DNA from: Prostheceraeus crozeri
Taxonomy: Eukaryota > Platyhelminthes > Polycladida > Euryleptidae
Reading direction: 5' to 3'
Length of the DNA stretch: 64,000 nt
Assembly: GCA_907163375.1 (NCBI GenBank)
Contig: CAJQUW010001420.1
Span: 868,001 to 932,000, forward strand
In this document: in pieces, positions 26,101-39,561 of the stretch
Layout: each line of letters begins with the position of its first letter
How positions within the stretch are numbered: the stretch's first letter is position 1
Program-made: the position numbers and the translations under genes
Notes under the pieces: generated by a model
What the model saw: only the letters and a program-made list of their open reading frames with translations
Told to the model about the DNA's origin: nothing
Database searches by the model: none

Positions 26101-29100
26101 CAAAAAGAAGCATTAATGTCAAGATTATAATTCACTTACTCTTCTCATAACTCGGTTTCATAAGTTGATCATCTTCTGCTGGCACAGATGTGATTTCTTG
26201 CTTATAGTCTCCTTACTGGACTGAAAATGTATAGGCTTGCATGCACATGTGCATTGTGATTAGCCAACCATCTTATAATACAATCGACAAATCAATTGAT
26301 TGGCTCTCCAATAATAACTGACCAAAACGCACGCAGATTGCCGAAAAAATAACAGCAACAACGGCATTTGTTCTGCGCATGTCGTAACCATGAAGTACAA
26401 TAGTTGTAGAAAGAGACAAAGGCAAGCATGACATGTGCAGCATTATCATGTGTCATGCGCAGCCGAGGAAGATAGATGACGTTCAAAATGACGTGTGGTC
26501 GGTAAGAATGATGACGAACTGATTTCAGAATAACAGTTTACTTGTAAATGATCGTCGAGAAGCAGTTACAAAGAAATTAGGATTTCTCACATAACCTTCT
26601 CATGTTAGAATGTGTCTATTTCCCATTCTCATTGGCGAGCCTGCTCCTTTCACCCATTTGCCTGAATTATAGATTTGCAAGTATGGCGTCCAATCGACTT
26701 TATATTTGGAACATGCAGATCGGATCAAAAGCAGAAAACCAGGCGGTGGCAGTGTGCTAATATTTTCGGTCTACACAGAGCAATTTTCTTCGTCCATGAG
26801 TAGATTCACAGTTGCGACCGTACGCATTCGTTTGATTTTTAGATGAGCATTGATTTACGATGGCATGTCAAAGTATGTGCACTTCTCCTTTTATATTGAT
26901 GATTTTTATTACATTTTGAGTTTCGTGTTCTTGTCTGTTTCGTGTGTGATGTTTTAAACCATGTCCCATCGACAGTCATTTTAAGGGAACTTTAGAGCTA
27001 TAGAAAGTAAATCACATTTCGTATTTATATTCTTCTAGGTTGAACCAAGTTTGTTGGGAATGCACTGGGGCTTGTATTTACACAAAGTTGTGGTAGAAGA
27101 TCCTGGTATTCAATCAATTGAGATGATTCTGAAGGACTTGCGCCGATTTTTCTATCGAATGTTGGCCGGTAAAGGACTTGATCTTCAAGTTTCGGAATAC
27201 GGACGTACTCAACGTCGCGCATTTGATGGAATGAGAGTGGAAGCAGTTGGATCTGAGTTTGATATTCCATCTGCCGAACTCATAAACAGTGAAGCCGTAG
27301 AAGATAACTTGAAGACCCTCGGCAGAATTCTCGCTTTGCAAGAAACTCCAAGTAAGTTTTACATTTATAATACAGGAATTTTCTATTAGTTCGTCCGTCA
27401 GATGGTATGATCAGCAGCAGCAAAGTAGGCAAACGAAATGCAAACTATCGTAGAGTCTATAGTTTATATAGAAATACAGAAGATTTGATATGAAGTGTTA
27501 TATTTAAATATGTCTTGAAAACTTGAATTTTCTTGAGATAACTAAATGGAGAGTTGCAATTATGATTAAATGAATATCAGGCAAATCATGAACTAAAGTT
27601 CATTCATTATCTGAAATGAAGAACGAAATGATAATTGCGGCATAAATGTGTAACATACTTGTGGCCTCCGCCGAGGCAATCAACTGAGGATTTTGCCCAA
27701 CGGCTTAGGAAACCGAAATTGATTAAACTATCAAAAGAAAATCCTTGCATCTTTTCAATTTGATTTCCCAATCTCGCATTGATTTCAGTATTGAGTGTAC
27801 TAGTATACGAAGTAAAATGTACATGTATTGTGTAGGTAATACATTGTATTGTAATACGAATCTAAAATGTAAACGTACATCTATTGTAGATAAAATAAAG
27901 ATAGCCGCTTTTGAAAAGTATTCACAAAGCCAAGCAGAAATTTCGGAGATATCGGTTTCACATTCATATTTGCGCTATGATCTGATGATGATCTCATTTA
28001 TACTGCAGCGAAATATTCAAAGCTGTACAGTCACTGGCTCACGCTTTCCAATCAATGTATAGGCTATTCGTTTCTCCAGGATGGTTAAGCATTGTGTCAA
28101 ATATTCATGCTGGCACATTTTTCAAATTCTTTGCAGGCATGTGTGCTTTTTGTTGCAGAACTTGAAGTTGATTTTGTTGGAAAACATGGAATTAAGGAAG
28201 GATTTCTGTGTATGTATATACGATATTTCCTTTATCTCAATTGTAAAAGGAATCTTTCAATTACCAAAGAGGAGCTGTTGACAATTATAGCAATGACTTT
28301 CGGAATGGACAAATTGGACATGGAATTTTACTATCGATTGGTGTACAAACCAAGCGTTCGTTGTCTTACCATGTATAATTGGCTACAAGTAAGCTACCAA
28401 TAACCATTGCAATAAAGTTACAGCTTCAGTTGCTGTCGTTATTTTCAATTTTTGGTTAACTTACGCTTGTATTAACAGTCTCCAAATTCCATTAAGGACA
28501 ATTGATTTTTGACATGCAGGCCCAGGGATCGCAATTTTCCGGTTTTTCTGGTTTTTTTGCGAAATTAATCTAATGTAAATATTTCAAATTTATGCATTCA
28601 ACCCCTGGTTTTTCCCGATTTCCGGTTTTTTTCTTGGGTGAATTGCAGGCCTAAGGAATACACATTGACGATCTTATTCTATAGATATGGCTTGCATTTA
28701 TCAGGAAATGACATGTCAGGCAAGTGGCAGCTGATATTTTTAGTTACTTCACTCACTGAAGATTTGTCTTTCTCACTGTCATCCTTGCCAGATTTGTTTG
28801 GTCAAATTGGTCTTCCAAAATTGCCTGTGTAGTCAGCACATACGAATGATAATACTCTAGAACACTGCTTCTCACTGTTTTATGACTACACACAGTTTTT
28901 CCTCATTGAAAAATTCACTGTCCAGTTACCTAATCAAACATATTTTACATCACCCTTTGAATTTTTATGAACTCTGCATGGTTATAGATCAAATAAAAAC
29001 ACATCTGAAGCATCTACAGGCTAATCATCATGTTTATGTCAGAAAAGTAAATCATAACCTGATAATTATTCTCTTATTATTTTCATGTATAGACTCCAGC

Positions 29101-32100
29101 ACATGATTTGAGCTTCTTGACCATGTGCACAAAAAGGCTACACCTTGTCTAATCAAAAACCTGAAAGCTTCTACAAGTAAGTAAGGAAAGAGAGCAGCGT
29201 GGTGAACCCCTTGTTTATTCGCAGAACACTGAAATTACCTTTCGATTAAAAAAAGTGGGCATTTAATATATTCATCAGCTTGAGCTATGAAAAATACAAA
29301 TAAGAACAATAAGACAATTGAAGGCCTTATTGAACGGTAATTATTGCTGACTTGTATTCATGCTAGACCTATATAAGCATTGGTTGTCAATGTATTTGGT
29401 TCACCAAAGTCCCATGAGTATGTGTCTGCGACACGAAACGTCGGGCAGTTTGTGATTTTTGAAAATATTATTTTTCATTAAATTTCGCCAATAAATTTTT
29501 GAGAGATACCAGTCTTTTTCTGATAATGGCTAAATCTTTTGTCTTCTTTGAAGTCAAAATTGAAAACGACAATTAGAATATCATGACACCGTATGATATC
29601 AAAATTGAAAATACCAGACTTGTGTCAATTCAGAGTGGCGGCCGAGCCCGGGAATTTTGTTGGGGCTCGGGAATCGCCCTTAAATTTTAGCGAAATAGCC
29701 AATTAGCCCTTAAATAGCCCGGGAATGTTATCTCGTGATTTTTGTCTCTAAGGTCAATGAACATAATTTCTTAATTTCAACCAACTAGTAATATGACTAT
29801 TATTAAGCCACTATTTCTGTTAAATGTCTTCGAATCCTGATTGATGTAATCAATTAAATATGCGCAACATCTGGATGGAATATTCAAGACTTCATAAACT
29901 TGTTTTATTTTTACATGATTGTCAATGATATCTGTGAGGCGATGGTTATGTCGTTGACGCGTCGCTGATAGTGAAATCGCTGAAAGTTTTCCAAATAAGT
30001 ATATAATGGTTGCATTCTCTAAAAGCAATCTGTGGCTGTTCACACTACATTGAAGTCGTGTAGGCAATTGGGTTGACTATAATTCGTACATACAAATATA
30101 AAGTCGCAATCAATGGACAGGGGTCGCAAAAAATCGTTTTGAATTTTGTGTTTTATAATGTGCTTGCATGCAATTTAGTAACAGACTCGTAATATGGCAA
30201 ATTATGCAGCCTCTAAATACATACTAAAAAAGTAAATTCTAAATCACTTATCCTGCGCAATAAATTTCATCAGTTGAAAGATTTTTACAAAAGTACAACT
30301 TTCTGAGCAATAAATGATCTAAGTAAGAATATATCAATTTAGCACTGAAGGTTACTTATACACCTTCATCCACACCAAGTTGAGGATGATATCAGTCCAA
30401 AATCATGCAACGAAATTCTACCAACCCTTCCACTGAGAGAAAAGGGCATCAGAGTTTTCGTTGATGTTTCGAATGAAAGTCAATGGCTAAGCCAGGTGAG
30501 GGGGTGATAGAGTTCGAAAACCTCACAGTAAATCATGACAGGAAGGCCACCCAAGCCAAAGGGACTTGTGTATACACCACCGCTTCCAAATATCTGGGTC
30601 GCTAGTAGATGAAGCTATCTGGACCTTCCGCGAGCGGATACGATTTTGCTCTCTGTTACGGTCCCGACTATACCAGAAACGCGAAAAATATGACAATAAA
30701 TAACATTCTAGCTAACGTATCTGGCAAATTTTGCTAGCCTTCCATGTGCCTAGAAAAAAGGCCCAGCTATCTCAGACCTGTTCTGCCGGTTAGCCGCGAC
30801 ACAAAGTGCACCGCATTACTAATCGACGGCCAAAGAAAATATTTCAAGCGCGCGGGATTGACTGATGGTCTCTTAAAAAATTTATGACACTTTCATTATT
30901 GAGCCTATTGAGTTTGAAAATTATCAGAACTATTGAAGAATGAACTTAATTAGGCATATGCAATACACATTTAATCACGCATTTAGCCAGTATTTTTTTA
31001 AGCGAGCACAGATGATCAGGCCTTTATTCAGTGGCTTGTAGCCCGAGAACTGCTTGTGAGATCTGAGTTTTTTCCCAACGATAGAAGGGTTCATTTTTCG
31101 CACTCGTACTTTCTAATGATCACAAAATAAGCATAATATTTTATTTTCATCAACTGATTATTTTGTAACTTGTTCCATATAATTTTTGCTTTTAGTCAAT
31201 TTTTCAGACTTCAACTTTCAAACATGCAAGGCTGAAATAGTTAATTGTCTTTTCAGACGTGATATTCAAAAACTGCATTCTCAAGTAATTAGCAAACATT
31301 TTCAAAATTTGTTATCGGCACAGTTTCTAATAATATTTCAATACACACTAATTGCAAGAGTCTGACGGAATTAATTATACAATGTGAAGAAGAAGCAAGT
31401 TGAATAATTTGATGACGAGGAATGCAAAGTCACATTAAGGCAAATCAAGCCAGATAAAGAAACTTCTGCTATGGTTTAATACCATGTTATTTGTCTTCAA
31501 TGCAAAGGTAGCATTACTGTGTTGGACTGTCATTGCTATCCCTTGAATCAAGAAATATCGAGACCTTGATTCTGCAGTATTATACCTGACATTGCTGCAA
31601 ACGTCAGACACAAACTTTTTAGCTGACGGTTTCCATGCGTCCTTTGTCTCTATGCAAGCATGATAATAAAAAAATGGTGATAAGAAGGAATTCTTCTGAC
31701 CTTCACGGTCCTCGTCCAGTGTGGCAATTTTTCTGGCTTCTCCTGTTGATAACTAGGTGTCATCGTGCTATTGCATTAACATGTGTATTTTGATATCATG
31801 GTTTCTATCATGGTTGTTGCTTCAACTTAACATGCTTGAAAATTTCAGTCTGATAAATCGGCGAAATACAATTTTCTAGAATTTGATGAATCAGATGATG
31901 ATAATGGAGTATTATTTGATCCTTGGAAAGTTCAAGAAATCAACTTTTCTATCGATATGAAATCATCATCAGATCCCACTGACTGCAGGTCATTGAGGAA
32001 AGGCATATGTTTATAAGCTTAAGAACCACCGCTCACAGAATTCACACATTTGGAAAAGTGAGTGCGTTATTGTCAAATATCGTTCATTATCTACACATAA

Positions 32101-35100
32101 ATTTGGTGGCAAAATTCAAATTTAATGATGAAAATAGTTTAAAGCAGTGTCCGGATAATTCTTGATCGGTGCAATTGGAATAACATATCTGGTCAATATA
32201 TGAAATAGCTTGAAAATTCGATGAACAGCCCGGGAAACGCCCGGGAATTGGAATCTTGAAATTTGGCCGCCACCCTGGTCAATTGCTCATGAAATGTAAT
32301 TGATAAAAATTCTTCAATTACTTTGTAATTACTATAGATGATTGTCACCTTTTTACTGTGCGCTTCCCCACCACTTCCTTATTAAGGCGGATTTTCTGAG
32401 ATAAATTACAATTGCTCCCCGGAAAAAACAGACGACACGCTTGTAGCATTAATATTGAATTACCACCTTTAACCCCCCCCCGCCAGTGTTTCGCCTTACA
32501 TCTCTACTGCGATTCAAACTGAAGAAACAGGATTGGGATACCGACACTTGTGGCTTCTTGGTGACTTTGACATGTATGCAATTACATCATTGCCAAGATT
32601 TAAATTAATTCGAAGATTTCAACTTTGGATTCCAGAAGAATTTATTTGCTTCTCCTTTTCCGAGGGGAGTAGTTTTCTGATTCACATTTTCAGTTCATCA
32701 ATTAAGATAAGAGGGAAAGAATATCATAACACCGTGACTTTATTTAGATTTTGGATATATGTTTCGTCATAAATTTCTTTGAAAAAATGCCGGTAGTTGT
32801 ACACCAGGTACACATCTAAGTATGGTAGGGCATTATTGACTAGGACAGTCAAGAAATTTAAACTGCGTGCGGAATGAATATTTAGCTGTGTTGACTGCAA
32901 AGTAATTGCAATTACGTCTCAATTACATGGCCAAAAATGTAATTGATTACGATGAATAAATTTCTTGTCAGAAAATGCAATTGATTACAATTACTAATTA
33001 CAGTAATTGTAATTGCAATTAAAATTACAACACAAGTCTGGAAAATACGTTGATTATTACAGTGAATATAAATGATGACATCAAGTCATGAACTGATGAA
33101 CGTTACAATTTGTAATGATAAATATTAACAATTTCATGAGTATTTTGCTGTAGAGGAAATGAAATGCTGGTTGATGAATTAACGGAATCATGAGAGTCAT
33201 GCTGGAAGTAGAGGACCTACAAATGTACTATCACAAGCTCACCTATGTCCAAATCCAATGATAGGCTTTCTCGAAGTGCTCTTTTAAAGTCATTTGAGCC
33301 CATATTTGGGCAACATTGAGAACTGCAGCTCAAGGAATTGATTTTCCCGAACATTGAGTAGGGTCCCGGATAATTATTTACTCATTCGTTAAATGTCATG
33401 GTTTATATCTTCAACTCCAAATATACTGGTAACTGAACCGTATCTATATTCCAGGCTGTATTCAGACATTGTTTCTCATTCTTCGGCAAGGCTCTCCGAG
33501 TTACACACAGGATTCCCAAACCGTACGAATGTTTTTCCGGAGCAATGATGTTTTGCTTCTTCGCAACTCACAATTCTACCGGTAAGGAAAGCCGAAAATA
33601 ACTCCTTGTTTTCTGCATTTTTGCATGATTTTGAATTTTTTACTGAATTTTGAAGTACTTGAATTGTGTCAGAGGAACGGAAATGATTAACACGCTTATT
33701 CGATCACCTGATCAAGATCAGTCAAATATTTCAGACAAAATTACCTGGTCAGGTCAATTTTTTTATAAAAAGATAGGTTTCATGTGAAAACTGAAATGCT
33801 CGTATAAAAGAAAACGACAGGAATTTTTTAATGTAGGGTTTCAGTCTAGCCGGTAGATCTGCTTAATTGGTTGAAACCCCGGAAACCCCGGTATAAGAAA
33901 TAATGGTAGAAAATCATTGATGCTTTCCAAAACTGATTATTTACTCACTCTGACTTCAATAACATGATATTTTGAAATTTGAGAATATCTAAGTGCCAAT
34001 TTGGGCGTGGATTACCAGTGACCCATTGGGCCTTCGCGGTATTGAAACCCCGAGAATTTCGGTAAAAGTAAAATGCTTTGATGCGCTTCGAAATAGTTTA
34101 TTTATACATTACGACTTCAGTAAAGTGATATTTCGTGAATAAAGTGACAGAAGACTTGCTGTTCTACAATGCTCACACCACTTGCGGTTGATTTAGTATT
34201 CCGAAAATACATGTACTGCTTATAAGCTACTCAAACATCTTCGTATATCACCATCATTGCGGTTTAGCAGTGGTGAAAACAGCAGAAGCAGTCACGTCCT
34301 TTCATGAAGCAATTGAATATGTCACGATACACATTAAATTATCATTTAATCCACCATTTGAATTCAAAAGCTGTGATACAGTAGGTCTACTTGAATTTTG
34401 AGTGTCAATCTGACCTGTGCATTTTAATAATAGTTTGTACTAAGTTGCTATAGCATGAAAAAGTCACAAACACAAGGAAATTACATTTGTATAACTCAAA
34501 AAAGCAATTTTGTCCGCTATGATGACAATCATTTTTTTCTACCACCGCAGCCCAATGGGTCACAGGTGACCCACCAATATTTAGGAACCTCTCCTGAAGT
34601 AGGGATTTGGTGTAGAAAGTTCTCCTTTCGAATATACATACTTAAGAACATTGTCCGTCTACATGACAAGTCTAGTTTCACGAAATGGCATGTAACACAA
34701 AAATAAGCATCTTTCCTAAAAGGCACATTCGAAAGCGAATCAAAATGTGATGCACGTCACATTTTCTTCGTGATTTAAATCAAATGAATCAAAATTTCAT
34801 TCGATATTTTTTTGAAATTATATTGGGTCATTCCACATCAAAACGTCGAGTGGCCTGTGGCGAAGATTCTCAGATTTCCTTGAAATTCACATGTTTTCAT
34901 GATTTGGGGCTATCTAGATGAAATCCAAAATATTCTGGAAAAATTTCATCGGGAAAGTCACCTACATGGTTCTGACTTATTCAAATTTTTCTATTTTTAG
35001 AGAATTTATGAAAAATCCTACATATTTTTAACAGCATACATCACCGACTTCGCAACGAAGTTGAGGAAAATTATTCTTGGACGGTTTGATTGATACCTAA

Positions 35101-38100
35101 CTATAGATGTTCCAAGTGGAATTCACAACTTTTTCGCTGCAAAAAAATTTCTTTGGGCCCTCAAAAAGAGTACAAATTTCAGAAAATTTTTGAAAAAATC
35201 GAATTTTCAAACATCTCTTAAAAAATGGAAAAGTGGTTTTGCGGTCCCTTCTTCCACAGGCGACTAAAAACATATCCAAATGATTGTAAAGAAATATTGA
35301 GAAAATCAACAGGGATCGGGAAAGTGTTTTTGAATCTCAAATTATATGAACCATATTCAATTTGACATCTTTGACTCAGTCCTGACATTTTCTCGCAGCA
35401 GGTACGTCAATTCTGATAGGTCGAGTGTTTTACGCTTCACATCATCTATCTTAGACAGTAATCAGAAGTAATCAGAAGTAACTTTTTCTACCCAGAAGTA
35501 TAATTTTTTGAATTTGAAAATGTGTTAAAATTGGCTTGTTTTTTGTGCTGCTACTATCAAATTTATAAGTAGTATGTGCTTTCCCTTTATTATTTGAAAG
35601 GCAGTCAAATTCTCTGAATTTATTGAGAGGCATAAGGCAACCTCTGACCGAGTTGCTTCTATAGACAAGATGAATGAATCACAGATACATACCGGTGAGC
35701 AGATCATAACTGTCTCTCGCCAGAAAATACATGTACTTGGGCTAAAAGTTCGCGGATACTGTTAGAGTCGCAGCAATTATTCATTGAAGCGATCATAATT
35801 AGAAGCTCATATGATAATAGGTAAACATTTACACAATTTCTACCTATATACCGGTAAGTAATCACACAGTACGTATGGTTCCTGGTACAAGTGTTTATTA
35901 AGTCCTTCCACAATTATAGCTTGATAAAATTGTATCCTTGGTATTTCATGCCTTTGCTGAGAGTAGGTGTGAATTAGCATCAGTGGCTTCTTGTATCTCC
36001 CTGAATATGTCTTCTCGACGAATACTTTTGAGCTTCAATAAATGAGAATTTTTTGCTGTAATGTGCAAGTCTCTCGCAATTTCCGCTCATAACGCACCAT
36101 TTGGAGATTTCATGGAATCCTTGACACAACAGCATCGAAGCTCTCGTGACTGCATCTAAATCAAGCAGTATACTTGAAAATTGATAAATATTTATGTACA
36201 TGTAGGGCCTATATTCCGCGCACACTGCATGGTTGCATAAATACATGAAACAGGCCATCATTTTTTTAATCGCTATAACTGATGAGTAGGAAATGTCCTA
36301 AGACTTGAAATAAGCACGAAACAATTTGGCTACCGTTGACGATGCGCTTCGTCCAAAAAAGGACTCGACAGTTAGACTCGAAAGGTCGAAAAATAGCTAT
36401 GGCTACATGAATTGGAATCTTGGACCTATTGGAAATATGCGTGTTGACATTTGAAATCAACTCGGCTGAACTGCTCAAGACATTGAACGCCCACTTCGAA
36501 GAAACAAGCATCAAGAAAATTTTTTCCTCGCAAGTGTCTATAATCCACCTTGTCTTCCCTCACAGTAGTACACCTGTCCATCATGAATGCTAGAAAAATT
36601 TGTCGACGGCAGGTTGTGCCAGATTAAGCCATGATATATAAAATGAAGAAGAGGATCATTTTAATCTCGACGTTTCTAACAGAAAAGAACAGTAAGTGTA
36701 TTTCAACTAAATTAGACATAAATGTGATCTTTATTTACTTGCCTCTCATTTTAGTAAAGAAGAAAATGAATCGACAAATGATTGGGTCTCTGTCGATTAC
36801 TTAAGCGATCAATATCCTGGACAAAGAATTTCGATTAGTGAAATAAGGACAGAAGTCTGCGCTAGCTAGAGCAGGACAATATTTCCGGTACTCCAAGTCT
36901 CCCGATATTCACAGATATCCAAGGGAGGACATCGTGAAGAAATCATTGAAATCATTGAGTAAATCCTGTCATTGACGTAAACAATCTGTTGGATACAAAG
37001 CACATACTACTTATAAATTTGATAGTAGCAGCACAAAAAACAAGCCAATTTTAACACATTTTCAAATTCAAAAAATTATACTTCTGGGTAGAAAAAGTTA
37101 CTTCTGATTACTTCTGATTACTGTCTAAGATAGATGATGTGAAGCGTAAAACACTCGACCTATCAGAATTGACGTACCTGCTGCGAGAAAATGTCAGGAC
37201 TGAGTCAAAGATGTCAAATTGAATATGGTTCATATAATTTGAGATTCAAAAAACACTTTCCCGATCCCTGTTGATTTTCTAAATATTTCTTTACAATCAT
37301 TTGGATGTGTTTTTAGTCGCCTGTGGAAGAAGGGACCGCAAAACCACTTTTCCATTTTTTAAGAGATGTTTGAAAATTCGATTTTTTCAAAAATTTTCTG
37401 AAATTTGTACTCTTTTTGAGGGCCCAAGGAAATTTTCTTGCTTCGGCCGAAAATTTGTGTCTAATATTTTAATACATTCGAGTTTAATACACATATCGTC
37501 GGATTTTTCTTTCCGTTTTTGACACTAACTGTTATGGTTTTTTCCCTGTGGGAGGGGCAGTGAGATTGGAAGAATGTGTGATAAAACTGATACTGTGTCA
37601 GGTTTTCCCTTCAACCTCATGAATTTTACGATTCGTTTATATCTACTATTTTCATGTCAGGTTTCTTTCTTGAATGAAGTAAATGTGACATAGCCAGAAG
37701 CCTATTTTTCTTATAGGAAAATTCTATCAGGGGAATTCTTGCGATTCGTTTCACCATATTACTTCAAGTCGTGACTTCTATTAAGATTGTCAATCTTGGC
37801 TGCGGTAACCATTTGAACTACTACAATAAAAACGTTTCACTCGGCTAATGGAATTTTTATGAATGTAGTATTTATCAGTCAGTACTATTGGTTTGCTATT
37901 AGTCGTGTTTACTTTGGGTGAACCGTAAATCTTGTCGTTGTGATATTTAAGATAATAAAATGACATTTTCCTATCTTCTGCTCATGTCACATGCAAATTT
38001 GGCGCAATAAAATGTCATTGAATTGATAAACTTTCATCATTTGTCGACTGAAACTTGAATACTACTCATGATCGCTAACGTGGTGCAACGTGTGAAATAA

Positions 38101-39492
38101 TAGCGCATGTTTAGCTTCTTTTGTCTCTCATGTTATGGTTAGGACATGATGAGTGTGATCAAATGCATTCTCGGTTTTACACCATTACCTGTCAAAGGCT
38201 TTGAAAGTCTGCTACAGACGTCCATTTCGAGTTGCCCGAGGCCTGGAGAGATCATGATTCATGCTCCTGTTCAGTTCAAAGATGGATGAAGGATTTCAAC
38301 GATGGAAACAGCCCGGACATTGTCGATGCTCCACGCTATGGCCTTCCGAGATTAGCAAGAACGGAAGACCTCTCCAACCAAGTTACCGACATTATCAAGG
38401 ATGCTGGCCCTCATCTTTCTCCTCGTGATATTGCTGAGCTACTCAACTGCAACAGAAGCACACTCCATTGAATTTTTAAAACGTTGATTTGCTCCGGTTG
38501 GGTGTCGGATGATCTCACAGCTGAGCACCGGCAACTCTGAGTGACATGTGCCAAGCAGTTGAGACGGAACTTGTTAACTTACAGGAAGAGAAGTGCAACC
38601 TTTATTGTCATGCTGTCCTGGACGAAACGCGGGTACCATGCAATGTTCACGGAACAAAAACCGACAACAAGACCTGGTTGGGCAAAGATGAACCAAGGAG
38701 ACAAGTGGTTCGACAGAACTTAATGAGATGCCAGAAGTCCATGGTGACCTTCACTCCAAACAAACGTTTCTCTGCGACAACATTTCCCTATGGTGTCACT
38801 GTCAATGCTGATGCTATGGTCGATTACCTGAGGAGAACTGGAGATCTTCGACGAACCCTCTGAATCTCTGATCCAAGTCTGTACGACTCAGTTTGATATC
38901 TTGTTACTGAGGCACGATTTGAAACAGCCAACTTTCTAATGATGGCAAACTTTATTTCTCTTAGCAATTAATTTCTGCCAATATCCATTTAGGCGGAAAA
39001 AAGAATTACAAATTTACAAATTGAATCAGTAGAAAATATAAAATTCACACCCACACTTAGGTAGAGGGGAAAAGTCCATGTAATAAAAGTAGGTGAATTA
39101 GAAAACTATGACGGGCCTAAGCAACGGGTAGTGTTGGATTACATAGTGCCAATAAGCATGTAATTGTCGACCTCACTGAGAATAACAAACATTTCATAGA
39201 AATGGTGAGATTAGGGGTGTAGCGATAACTGATTCTGATAATAGGTGGAAGGAAGACGATTAATTGGCCGATAGTTTCATTTAATTTCATGCGAAATCGA
39301 CATTTTCGATGTACCCAATTTGGTTTAAAGTAAATTAGTGGTGATGAAGCACACCAAATAATAACTTGACATCCTGAGTTTTCCATGTAAACTGGTGTTA
39401 TACTAGTCTAGTGCTACATAAATTTGATTAATTTTGAATTTTGATAAATTATAATTTTATAAATAATATTATAAATATATATTATATATATT

Positions 39493-39561
<69 letters not shown>

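Noticed and set aside
30420-30870. Fragments such as ASKYLGR and GSLVDEAIWTFRERIRFC resembling LINE reverse transcriptase
   Set aside because: Only a Y-L-G motif matches, frames are badly broken and the neighbouring blocks expected in a LINE are absent.
35097-37522. Similar peptides VACGRRDRKTTFPFFKRC on opposite strands, as if a conserved protein
   Set aside because: They are simply translations of the two near-identical inverted arms; no start, splice or family evidence.
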